A stretch of 64,000 nt of DNA. It comes from Bolinopsis microptera (lineage: Eukaryota > Ctenophora > Tentaculata > Lobata > Bolinopsidae). Made by a program: the position numbers and the translations under genes. Numbering within the stretch: position 1 is the first letter of the stretch; each line of letters starts with the position of its first letter. Below are positions 56,301-64,000 of the stretch, piece after piece. Location: contig NC_087077.1 in the NCBI RefSeq assembly GCF_026151205.1, positions 15,970,983 through 16,034,982 on the forward strand. Reading direction: 5' to 3'. The notes under the pieces were generated by a model that saw only the letters and a list, made by a program, of their open reading frames with translations, searched no databases and was not told where the DNA came from.

Positions 56301-58032
56301 ATCACATGTTACCTTATTTTCGGAGTCAATCTTTCAAATGTATTCGATCCATCTAAATGGCAGTTTTGAAAACAGTTCATCATTAATGACACTTTGTGGT
56401 GTCAATATTTGTGAAGATATCAATCTTGGTAGTGTACAATAAACAATTACGACAACGATCAATTTGATATTGAATCTAGAAAAAGAATTAAGTTGTCGGT
56501 AAGATGTTTGATTATTGAAGATTGTATTGGTGATCCCATTAGTAAAGCTGGGTGGTTTAGTAACCTTATTTTATAATTACGGAATTATAAGGCCTTATTG
56601 TCGAGAGAGGTGTCAAATCACACTTTAATCGTATATCCTTCATATCTCCTTATTCTAGTGAATTGGTATAGTGACTTTTCTGATGTGTGTTGCAAATATT
56701 GCAGTAATTTACCTGGATCCCGGCCCCATCTCTTTCAATACGTCTTTGTCACAATTTAAACCTTTCATTAAATTGTTAATGCTCCATGTTATCTTAGGAC
56801 TTCAGTTTCTATTTTATAATCAAAGTTGTGTCAATAATCGCATTTTCTAACGCCTCCTATTATCTAGGTTGAGAAAGGAGGTAGCGATGAACTCTCCGCC
56901 CCCTTACCATACCCAATCAGAAGTTATGAGCTTAGCACAGGTACTGTACACTGTACCTTTATATTGTGTGATATCTTTTCAAACAAAACTAATTCTTCTC
57001 GTTACCTCTGAGTTAAATGTGAATTAGAGCTTTATCAATGTTCACAATAGTTGAAACGACCCCAACTCTACGCCTCTAAAACACAATTCCGTTCTCCACC
57101 TTATATGGAAGTATTACCATGGTTACATAACCTTATGTGGTGATATATAACTCCCCTGCAGTCGTCCTACTACGAAGCTATACCAGAACCCGACAATAGA
57201 AGCCACTCTCCTGGCAAGTTGCCAACTTACCCCACCAGACCCCTCTCTCCTCTCCAGACAATAGCTGAGATAGCAGACTCTTTCACTACTGACCTAGGAC
57301 TCTACTCAGGTTATTAGTTTAAATAAGCGTTAGTTTCTAAATATTTTCACGACTTCAATTAAATACATTTATAGATTTATTGAGGTGATACTCCCCCGTG
57401 GCCGTGGTTCTCCGTAAAAAGCCGAATCTAGTCAAGTATATTCTCATAACTCTGAACGTGAAAACAAACATTGATCTCCACATTAAGTTAACTCCCCACC
57501 CCTCCAGCCGACTGATTATTTGTTATCAGGTGATGACAGAGAGAGACATCCTGTTATCAGTGGGGCAGGTAATATTGGGTTCGCTATGGACTCATTTCTC
57601 ACTGAGATGTTCCACAAAACTCGTAAGTATTTGTTGTAAAACACTTACTATGACAATCCAGACCATAGTAAAGTAGTCAGTTTGTAGTTACTCTTTCAAT
57701 ATACTTATTGCTAATTAATTAATTAACTAATTTACCAATTAACTAATCGAATAATTAGCTAATTGACTAATTAACTAATTGACTAATTAACTAATTGAAT
57801 AATTAACTAATTGATTAATTCCTATTTGTTTTCTAACGTGTGAACAGCTTTCTTTTTAGCACCGCCCAAACCGAAGAGAACGAGTCCTAACCGGTCAAAA
57901 GGTGAGTTTCTCACAAAATACTAGTGATAATAAATTAATAAGTATAACAACTTTTATCTCAACCGAATACTTATATTAGTCCAACTTTCACACATTTATT
58001 TTTATTGCTGCGAAGGTGTGGTTAACAAAGGC

Positions 58033-58070
<38 letters not shown>

Positions 58071-59887
58071 TTAACAAATACCAAACTACAAGCGACTACA
58101 ATAGAGTGTTATAAAGAGTGCGAATTTCCGAATATTTGATATTTATAAAGCTGTAACCAGAGTCTCCTCATGTTACATGAGTGGGTAACCACGGTAACCT
58201 CCCATTTAGTTGAGGGTTCTGGAAACAGAGTTTTGTTTTTTTCGGGAACTTTTAATTAGCTTAATCTTGATTTCAGCGTCCTCCTGTACCCCTCCTTCAA
58301 GCAGGAACAGTACTCCTTCTCACAGTGGCATAGACATACAGCTCGCATTCGACCCTCACGTTAGCTCCTTTATTTTACCTTGAAAATGTTCAGTTCTTTA
58401 CTTTACTTGTTACTAATGACAATTATGTTTGTAAAACAAATCAAAACTATTGATTGTTCTTCTGCAGAACAAGACCCAACCGGCATACTTGGTACATCCT
58501 ACCCAGCAGCCAAGAGGAGAAAACAATGGACCACTATATCAGAAAATATACTCCTCAACACCTAAACTTCCCAAAAGACAAGTAATGGATATTTCTTTCA
58601 CCTGTTCTAGCGTTAGGAGCGACCAATCTGGAAGTCTGGACGGAGTCCAGCAGAACGGGGACTCAAGAAGTCTAGAAAACGGAGGAGGCGTAAGAAACTG
58701 TGGAAGAGGCGAAGAAAACGATATAAGGGGAATTGACAACGGTGGAAGAGGCGTTCATAAAAAACAACTTAAAAGACTGTCTCCTGGCAACAACCTCTCC
58801 AGCTCTGATCTCGACACATCCGTGTAAGTGTAATCTTTCAGTTTCAAAACTTCTTATATATATTGAAACTATTCTTTTTTTTCAAAACTCTTACCATTTG
58901 AAGGTGACCATTCTAACAACAAAATCTGTAGGCAGGGCAGAAGGAGGAACTGCGACACAAACGGACAGACGGACAGACATAGTCTGGCAGACAGCTCAAT
59001 AACCCGGAGTATCAGAAAAGTGTACCAGCCTCCCCCACTTCTTCTCAGAGCTGTGGACAGTGTGGTGGATGTCAGTGGAAGAGGCGCAGCTAGGGATGCT
59101 GAGTCCTGTGGAAGAGGCGCAGCTAGGGATGCTGAGTCCTGTGGAAGAGGCGCTGAGAGAGACTCGGAATCTTGCCAAAGTAGTAGGCTGAGGAACTTCA
59201 ACGGAAGAAGTGCACAGAGGAACAGAATATCTCGGAATTATCGAGGTGGGAAATATATAATTATTGTTAATATGATTGATCACTGATAATTTAATATTAA
59301 TACTATTATATTTTCAATTAGATATTGCTGGTCGATCTATGATCTATTACAAATTTGTGCTTAACTTTCGTGGGCACCATCCCACCTATTAGTGGTTAAT
59401 AAGGTGTGTTCAACTTCATTACTATAAGTAAGTTCATCTCCAACAAAAATATCGTTTGCACTTCGTAACAGATAACACTATCGTGTTATCTGTAAGGTGA
59501 TATATCGTATACAAATTGTGTTTTTCATTTTATGTTCCTATTTAAAAAAAGATACTATCGCAAAATAATAATTTAATACAATACGGGATGTGCTCCGGCC
59601 CTATTAGTATTGCTAATGAAATGAGGATTATGAATTTCCATTCCAACATTGAAATAAATCGTCAGGCCACAGAACACAGAAGGCTGTATCAATTCAATAT
59701 CCCTACAATGTTCTAATTTAATATTTATGTACATTATTTATTCATTTTGTTGTGTGCAATGAGTTACATTGAACATCTTTCAGGTTCAATGGATCTCAGC
59801 ATATACGCAGACAATTCAGATACCGGAGGAAGCTGTGCTCTCTACAATTCATCCAGCAGAATATTATCTTCAAAATATGTTGTTTAG
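47320..59887 (+). CDS. Dystrophin/dystrobrevin-family protein, C-terminal part (post-ZZ, coiled coil, novel tail)
   Basis: Exons: 47320-47402, 48004-48043, 56089-56267, 56868-56940, 57162-57309, 57530-57568, 57860-57901, 58277-58359, 58468-58823, 58932-59245 and 59784-59887. All have GT-AG borders and matching phases, giving about 486 residues ending ...SSKYVV. The first exon (SESIKDLTALVKTYFRPKSS) aligns with the segment just after ZZ in dystrophin (EDVRDFAKVLKNKF). The third and fourth give a leucine-zipper-like helix (EKHMLLLQQQNNNLAAQVDR, then LRKEV), placed like the dystrophin/dystrobrevin coiled coil that pairs these proteins and lies near the syntrophin-binding site. The rest is Ser/Pro/Arg-rich with no known counterpart. 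It has three GRGA(A/E)RD(A/S)ESC repeats and a C-terminal Y-V-V that could be a class II PDZ ligand. For the third exon the acceptor at 56088 fits the phase; one at 55987 does not. Confidence 0.7.
48110..50010. repeat. 366-bp satellite array
   Basis: The motif TTGGTCACTGGGCAAAAATT recurs at 48133, 48499, 48865, 49231, 49597 and 49963, each exactly 366 bases apart. Five complete monomers differ by only a handful of bases (for example GAATAATTGG versus GACTAATTGG). There is no open frame. The array lies in an intron of the dystrophin-family gene and is interrupted on the right by the CR1/L2-type retrotransposon. Confidence 0.95.
50424..53939 (-). CDS. Retrotransposon ORF2: APE endonuclease and reverse transcriptase
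   Basis: 1171 codons from the first ATG; M146 (at 53504) is another possible start. Residues about 155-176 form a hydrophobic leader (RRLVSLFILWVFSLNFLLIT), followed by the degenerate 2A-like VNPSMLNPGP at 177-186. The endonuclease, about 190-435, shows YQNVQGL, LNETWL at 234-239, GGGVLLAVR, YVIGDFNLPHTDW at 355-367, LDILLSN and SDHFPV at 429-434. The reverse transcriptase has ANVVPIFKKG, NYRPISL, FDFAKAFDSVNHD at 783-795, GVPQGSILGP at 841-850 and the catalytic YADD at 873-876. The C-terminal tail resembles other CR1-type proteins (RRALYLSLVRSQFENCSIIW, then a LPLSQKFDLNDLIFFHK segment). All catalytic motifs look intact. It would nick genomic DNA and copy element RNA at the nick. Confidence 0.92.
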   Translation of the reverse strand: MPPISGTFGHCPFSHMLDNESFRLRIGLFACKRPRTQSRNAHIHINTFIPNKIYTFKSPYTPHINHNSHNHMFLFYSLIMTYLLPILLSTTRSMNTVFPLDSNIHSSLLLDSPRYLIPFLACSHIKLFFVIISSWFIRNVLLPGKMNRVKYSSRLRRLVSLFILWVFSLNFLLITLVNPSMLNPGPNSLSVLYQNVQGLIPFSNLSSSHPLLDGNKISELQSFANIEQPDIIALNETWLKKSISSNEIFPSSQYEIFRNDRTRKTHPQDPNNPKKFRENGGGVLLAVRSDLDVTTTRLPVSLGAEMLAVKIAFPNKESIVICTCYRVGTLGLPNHDVIVSYIRKLVSKKNPPKIYVIGDFNLPHTDWLSSSSTVPIEQSFIDSFSDLSLSQLITSPTHKSGNTLDILLSNYDNTIDNLNVCDPHSVCKSDHFPVTFSIKSSFSRKKTPKRKIYNYKKANWDMINRELCSINWQVLECLDPDSSWKLVKDCIMNLVDIHIPKVTIKSEFQPPWFDSELFSSCRKKDRLRAKFKISGSISDELKFVTSRKDFKRLSSAKIRDNLFNSDDPALITKKFWSHVKYKSNSCRIPNCVSYSGQLRFKPKAQAELFNSFFYNQFSDPSLYDTDISYVNDVDFDIDFDHRDVRKLLSNINSNKAQGPDGIHGKILKNCSVGLAYPLTCIFRGSYNSGYIPQEWKLANVVPIFKKGKKSEVENYRPISLTCLVMKVFERIVKRKLLSLTSTLLDPRQHGFLEHKSCTTNMVDFCDSLALSLNENIINHVVYFDFAKAFDSVNHDILLHKLKTLYNIDGTLLKFLTNYLQGRYQRVVIGNEMSSTLSVNSGVPQGSILGPLLFVLFINDIPLGLSDNTDIVLYADDTKIWRKIHSSSDNTNLQMDIDYLSDWALRNKMRFHPAKCKVLIVSGKPSLSPPFAYNLDGSPLVYVELEKDLGVDVTPKLSWNSQCDRIYTKACQQLGMVRRDGHIVIDQKRRRALYLSLVRSQFENCSIIWRPCNKSLSDKLESLQKRAIKWILYEEGRSYPPEQYVKKCKLVDILPLSQKFDLNDLIFFHKVLNNLIPVSLPHYLSLYQGTSRLRRCHLDSLSIVSSILPKLSQNSHTTCTSNSPLAKSFFYRTHILWNGLPLQVRQIVSTSLFKAEVTKHLWKCLLDSETTV
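54036..55418 (-). CDS. Retrotransposon ORF1: AlkB-like 2OG-Fe(II) dioxygenase fused to SGNH hydrolase
   Basis: 460 residues starting MDLNSVTN. Residues 5-75 are helical and may form a coiled coil. Residues about 105-225 match AlkB-family dioxygenases: C-ASMYKSG, the iron ligands H143-N-D145 in YHNDDE, VVSFGAERTLDI, LYIMKPGCQEYCLH with distal iron ligand H204, and RYSLSFR with R216 and R222 placed like the 2-oxoglutarate-binding arginines of AlkB. A Pro/Thr linker follows. Residues about 265-440 are an SGNH hydrolase: FGTS with S275, VGTND with N334, and DWLHLN with D425 and H428. Esterase domains in ORF1 are known for CR1/L2 LINEs. AlkB enzymes remove methyl groups from nucleic-acid bases, so repair or demethylation of element RNA or cDNA is a reasonable hypothesis. 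No RRM or zinc knuckle was seen. Domain identification rests on motif reading alone. Confidence 0.88.
   Translation of the reverse strand: MDLNSVTNVLNSFSLKELKALKASVENVMKLKRDSVKCEDFLELHSDFVQNKSVQHGTLMSELETLMAKQTAVKTATKWLTSTGEEYVWSSSNGHTTTKEPIDILNYPGISELMHDINSKFGCKLNSCLASMYKSGACATRYHNDDEVSLDQSQGIYVVSFGAERTLDIIPENGDKRCNSKCHITPKDCSLYIMKPGCQEYCLHKVRAERSAKETRYSLSFRCQIPKTDTNVVREQNVLTTIPMPPTTTSTPTLYYRNAPRKPKSRKTTVLFGTSMTKLVRTNKLGFRGRKVINVSQSGAKIRDITENIQHFHKTHAAAEADDIEKIILSVGTNDIKHSKYGVQFLRKYLNDLIDTTKQLFPAAIIIIQCCLPIKCLYSYIAKNVLDFNNLLKDLCLNNNCVFLDCFSDFLTRDFRSCNELLYHDWLHLNMRGVGLLSTWLKFVVNEHSFDRVVNNFLGI
54099..54626 (-). other. SGNH-hydrolase (esterase) domain of ORF1
   Basis: Spans residues 265-440. 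Block I is VLFGTSMTKL (nucleophile S275), a Gly is present in VSQSGA (block II position), block III is VGTND (N334) and block V is DWLHLN (D425, H428). This is the ordered set of the family, so catalysis is plausible. The natural substrate of LINE esterases is not known to me. Confidence 0.8.
54744..55106 (-). other. AlkB-like dioxygenase domain of ORF1
   Basis: Spans residues 105-225. The HxD...H iron triad (H143, D145, H204) and the R-Y-S-L-S-F-R end (R216, R222) are all present at AlkB-like spacing (about 59 residues from D145 to the distal histidine). The SFGAER element between them is typical of the double-stranded beta-helix core. A nucleotide-recognition lid is not obvious upstream, so substrate choice cannot be read. 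Confidence 0.82.
55607..55987. repeat. Edge monomer of the 366-bp satellite, right of the retrotransposon
   Basis: It continues the satellite where the retrotransposon interrupted it, through one monomer (marker TTGGTCACTG at 55929) and about 20 bases of the next, ending at TTTTCATAG. It is clearly more diverged than the five left monomers (for example CTGAAGTAAGC, TCTTTTAGCATCTAAAG and a missing base in CGTTTCAAAA), as expected for an array edge. Its last bases form a splice-acceptor-like sequence next to a dystrophin-family exon. Confidence 0.9.
57712..57822. repeat. AATTAACT-type low-complexity repeat
   Basis: Degenerate eight-base units (CTAATTAA, CTAATTGA) in an intron of the dystrophin-family gene. 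Confidence 0.85.
58034..58070. repeat. 37-base poly-C run
   Basis: An uninterrupted run of C in an intron. Runs like this are prone to sequencing or assembly length error, and could also form i-motif/G-quadruplex structures. Confidence 0.95.
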
Positions 59888-60229
59888 GAAATTCCACATT
59901 TTATATTTCTAGATATTTCTAGATCGAAGGCATTCAAATTAATTAAGGCGCACACTATAGTCTATATCTCCACAGAAAGCACATCAAATTTTGAATTTGA
60001 TAGTATAAAATAGTTATATATAACTTGCTTAATAATAATTATAAGTTGACGTGTGCACTGTGCCGACCAAAATTGAACGGGGAATCGTTTAAGCTCCCTT
60101 TCTAGGCACCTCGACAAAAGTTACTGACGCTATATATTAGATATTGTGCTTGGATATAGTTATACAGTAGCGTAACGTTTTTGAGTTTGTCATTCTCTTT
60201 CAAAAGTATTCAAGTGATTTGACGATTTG
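59888..60229. other. 3' flank of the dystrophin-family gene
   Basis: Probably the 3' untranslated region at first. No consensus AATAAA could be assigned confidently. Confidence 0.4.
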
Positions 60230-62520
60230 TTTACCTAGCTTGCTAGTCTACAGCTCGCTCTTCTGTTCATGTTAATTGACGATGTCAATTCATCGCAGCT
60301 CAGCGAGGCACAGTTAGCGAGGCACAAGTAGCGCATCTCGCCGATCTAGTTGTGAGAAGCCTCATTGAGTGCGCTGCGCAGCACAGTAACGCATCGCGCT
60401 ACTTAAGTTCATGAAGCTTAAAAAGAGCGCCACGCACAGGGACTACTACAAGTACAAGTTTAACGGGTGATACTCGTAAAATGTCTGTTCCATATATTGG
60501 ACGGCCGTCGACGAGTCCAACAATATAAACGGCACCGCGCCAATTGTTTATGGTTTACAATTACAACTTAATTAGATTTAGAGATTGCTGCATCCTCAAG
60601 GATTTTAATTATGCTTTACATTTTTGAAGTAAGATGATACTTATATAACTGAATTGCGATTTGATTTTGAACTCTTGTCATTTGTAAATATGTAGCCTAG
60701 CTTAACTGTGAACAGATTTACAATTCCATTTCCAAGTTAGTAGAAATTAAATGGTTTTTATTTTGCCTGGGCCTGAAGATACAATTACAAAATTAAATTC
60801 AATCCATCCCTTTAAGAGCCGACGTTCTAATATTATGTACTCACTTTACCGGGCCGCGCTCAGCCTGTCATTCCGCCTAATCTCTATTATGTTTATGAAC
60901 ATGATAGCCCGAGGTCCCCAGGTAAGTACTCACTTTGAGCTCAGCCTGTCATTTCGTAGAATCTCTATGATTATGAACATAAATATAATATCCTGAGGTT
61001 TCCAGGTAAGGTACTGTCTGCGGTTTGCATTTAAAGTTGAATTATTAACTGGTAATATTCGTACAAACAACAAAATTTCGCGTGCGTCTTGAAAAATTAG
61101 TTACATGTAACCTTTGCATTAACCAAAGCTTGTATCACGTCGTGACCCCAATTGTCGGGGACCCCCATTACCTGGGACCTTAGGCGGCGGCTATCATACA
61201 ACGTATGAAAAAGCAGAGCCCTCTCGCTTGCAGTAGCGATAGGGGGTGTGCATGTGCTGCACGATAAAATAAACTTGCTCGGATTTAATTCAAAATTTTT
61301 GTACCATATCGTTTTCTACAGATTGAGAATTTTCCCAGTACCAAATTTGTCATACCTTTTTGAAATGATCAGTAAGTTTCGCCTACCTTACTCGGGAATA
61401 TTATAGCGGGTTGATTTTTTACGAGTATCACCCGTAAAGTTGATTTTTGACTGGGAAAATTAATGACCGGGAAAAATATGGCGGAATGTTCCAAAACCCA
61501 CCAAGCATCAAAATGTATTACTATTAGTTTACCTTACTCGGGAACATTATAGCGGGTTAATTTATGACTGGGAAAATTAATGACCGGGAAAAATATGGCG
61601 GAATTTTCCAAAACCCACCACTTTATCCCAGTCATAATATTTCCGAGTACTATAAGGTGCCATATTTGATGGTACGCGGCTTTTGGAGGTATGGTAGGTA
61701 CTTTAAAAGTCGCGTATAGTACATAGTAATTTGACGAAATTTACCTGGGGACCTCAGGCTATCATGTTCAAAAACAAATAGAGATTCGGCGGAATGACAG
61801 GCTGAGCGCGGCCCAGTAAGACGAAATTCGTTGATTTTTATTGCATAATTTTGTAGGTTTATAACCTACCAGGACGCGCGCCGAGTTGGACTCTTCAACG
61901 GTCTTGCTCTAACCAGAGCCCTCTCGCTTGCAGTAGCGCGCAACCGCCGAAGTACGCATACGTATACACATGGCTATGTGAATCAACGGTCCAATATTGA
62001 ATATATGGAACAGATATTTTACGAGTATCACCCGTTAAATCTCAAGTTCTTAAACATGAATCATAATGAAAATTTGCCAGAACCTTTCAATAATTAATAA
62101 TACTTAACTACTGCAAACCTTATTTAGTTGGGAGAGATTGGCCTTGATTAAAAGGTCTAAAATGACAAAATAGGTATAAATTCGTTGATAGCTCAAATTA
62201 TGACCATGATCGAAATTGCTCAAACTAATTTAGGTTTAGTAAAACATAAATTGTAAATCTTTACGTAAGCTGACGTGACCTTGTAGATTTATAACAGCTA
62301 CCAGGACGCGCGCCGAGTTGGACTCGTCGACAATATATAGAACAGATATTTTACTTGACGGATGTTACTCGTCTAAATTTCTTCGAAGTAGCGCGCGCCG
62401 CTTTCTTCTCGAAATGGCCCAACGGCAAGTGTTACGAAGTAGCGCGCGCCGGGCCAGATCATTAACAATGGTCAACTATTTTACGAGAATCACCCGTTAA
62501 ACGTGACCAAATTTCAACAA
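60230..62520. repeat. Right-end cluster of the GC-rich repeat family
   Basis: It holds repeat A copies at 60848-60926 (-), 60936-61012 (-) and 61740-61821 (+), and blocks with ACCAGGACGCGCGCCGAGTT at about 61868-61887 and 62302-62321. ATTTTACGAGTATCACCCG-type blocks occur near 60468-60483 (reverse), 61415-61435, 62010-62032 and 62473-62495. AATTGACGATGTCAATT at 60273-60289 is inverted relative to 890-906. The GACTGGGAAAATTAATGACC motif occurs twice (about 61450 and 61568), each followed by GGGAAAAATATGGCGGAAT. No transposase is encoded. Confidence 0.7.
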
Positions 62521-63346
62521 AATTTGTATATGTAAAATTGACATGGGCTGAGCACCGTCCAGTCATATGCGCGGTGTTCATATTTTTATTAAGCTTTTGT
62601 ACAGCAATTAGAAGAGAAACGGAAAAAATCTTAAAACTAGCAAGCTATGCACAGTTAATGTAATATATTTTTTAATGCCATGCTAGTAGTTTACAGTTTA
62701 TTATTTTATGCATGCATCAAACACTACACTTAATCGAAAGCTGGGACGGTAGAAGCCATGTACATTGTATAGTACCTTTGGAGGACTCTGACGCGCCGCG
62801 CAAACTAGCATTCTTGCTTCGCATCGTCGATCGTTTCTCTGCTTGGCTATTTTTACTACTTAAAGGGTTTTTATAAATAATAAAATTTAATCAGATTTTT
62901 ATCGAATTTTTATATATGATAGGATCATTGTTATGTGTATATTGTTTGAATTTTATCAACAAAAAAAATGTACATTGTACATGTTATGTGAAGCAGTCCT
63001 CAACAAAATTTTGGTGACGGATTCCTCGAATAAGTAGGTACAGTTTGCCATCTGCAAAGCAACAACTCTCAAATATAAAACAAGGCGGTGGTATAAGACC
63101 CAACGTATGGGTACTGACTTTTGGCCCCCCCTCTATATATATAAAAAATGTATTGTTTATTGAATTTTAAATTATGAATTTAAGTTTATATTTCATGCAA
63201 AATGACTGATGTTCGAATGACCAAAATATTGCATATTATTCGCTCAAATCACAAATATCAAAAATAATATGGCTCAATTGTATTATTCATCAAAATAGGA
63301 AACAAAAATGTTGGTGTAAATGTTGGTGTTTATTATATTATGTTAA
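62521..63346. other. Stretch with a LINE-tail-like segment
   Basis: 62862-62965 resembles 27046-27150 (AATTTTTATATA, TGTATATTGTTTGAA), probably a 3' tail of one repeat family. No gene was seen between the repeat cluster and the terminal exon at 63347. Confidence 0.45.
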
Positions 63347-64000
63347 CTACCAGTCTATAGGACACCATCCAGCGATTTTGAAATGGTCTGGGACTTTATT
63401 CCATGTACGCGTAGCATTTACGCCTTCGGTGATGTGATTTGGGAACGGTTCTTCTTGATACACGACGTCCTGAAACAAAGCATAAAAAATACAGTGACGT
63501 ACTAGCATCAGCGGCTACAATTGACAATATAGCCTCCAGGCCCAGGTAAATAAGATGCTATCAACCTAAAAATTGAAAAAGTGTGTTTTTAGAGCAAAAC
63601 GCGCAGTTATGCTAGCATTCAAGCGACGATTTGGCGCCCCCTAAGATGGCGCCCCCCACACATTGGGGTCAGCGGCGCGGGCCCTTTGTTACACCACTGA
63701 ACCACCTTTGGAAATATCTTCTAGAGGGTCTAAATATAACTAACTGCCCATCTAAAACATTTCTAAACACCAAACCAGGCTTCACCATTAATGCTCAATG
63801 AAACAAGACTATTTTCCAGAAAAACATCAAAAGTGAAGCTTAAAGTTGAACTCACCTTTCTAAACTGGTATATGTTTTCCTTGTCTTCTCCAACCACTTT
63901 AAATGTCATGGCAGCATTAAATGCTTTTGGAGGCGATCGTCCAAATAATTTGTTCATATCAGTTAGTTTTTTTATACCAGCTAACAATGGCTCCCCATCT
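63347..64000 (-). CDS. Last two exons of an unrecognised gene, cut by the window edge
   Basis: Minus-strand exon 63856-64000 (at least 48 codons, continues beyond the window) ends at TTTAGAAAG|gtgagt. The terminal exon 63347-63469 starts after tttgtttcag|GAC and ends with TAG; both borders are phase 0. The joined translation contains MNKLFGRSPPKAFNAAMTFK, KENIYQFRK, then DVVYQEEPFPNHITEGVNAT and FKIAGWCPIDW at the C-terminus. The composition is that of a normal globular protein, and the matching phases and strong splice sites support a real gene, but I do not recognise the family. Confidence 0.6.

Overview
The window looks like nuclear DNA of an invertebrate animal. It is AT-rich, genes are split by GT-AG introns, coding exons are often only 40-160 bases long, and the recognisable genes are metazoan: a dystrophin/dystrobrevin-family gene, a rhodopsin-like seven-helix receptor, an SRCR-like mucin-type membrane protein and a BTB-domain protein. 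Nothing I can see fixes the phylum. The dystrophin-family protein is very divergent from vertebrate copies, which suggests a non-bilaterian or fast-evolving lineage, but that is inference.

Layout. 1-5.4 kb is repeat-rich, with an inverted-repeat element and fossil LINE and pogo-type transposase fragments. 5.5-7.8 kb holds a minus-strand gene for an unrecognised proline-rich basic protein. 10.1-15.1 kb holds a nearly intact restriction-like-endonuclease (RLE) retrotransposon, arranged head-to-tail with a 5'-truncated, almost identical second copy. 15-20 kb is gene-poor, with a near-perfect 170-bp palindrome and a 418-bp MITE flanked by an 8-bp target duplication. A BTB protein gene follows at 20.4-22.0 kb, then a 1.66-kb non-autonomous DNA element, a SINE-like unit and a LINE tail.

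From 28.2 to 59.9 kb runs the dystrophin-family gene on the plus strand. Seventeen exons could be placed with compatible phases: six encode the EF-hand regions and first half of the ZZ zinc finger, and eleven encode a post-ZZ segment, a coiled coil and a long novel tail. The exon for the second half of the ZZ finger was not found. The apparent 14.7-kb intron at that point contains three other genes: an SRCR-like mucin receptor (+), a seven-helix receptor (-) and a very large charged coiled-coil gene (+) that carries one frameshift. A later intron contains a 366-bp satellite array interrupted by a full-length CR1/L2-type retrotransposon at about 50.0-55.6 kb.

The most interesting item is that retrotransposon. 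Its ORF1 encodes an AlkB-like 2-oxoglutarate/Fe(II) dioxygenase domain fused to an SGNH-hydrolase (esterase) domain, with the metal-binding, 2-oxoglutarate-binding and esterase catalytic residues apparently intact. Its ORF2 (APE endonuclease plus reverse transcriptase) is also open and starts with a hydrophobic leader followed by a degenerate 2A-like NPGP motif. A retroelement carrying its own candidate nucleic-acid dealkylase would be an unusual RNA-repair or RNA-modification module.

60-63 kb repeats the GC-rich repeat family seen at the left end. The window closes with the last two exons of an unrecognised minus-strand gene that runs off the right edge.
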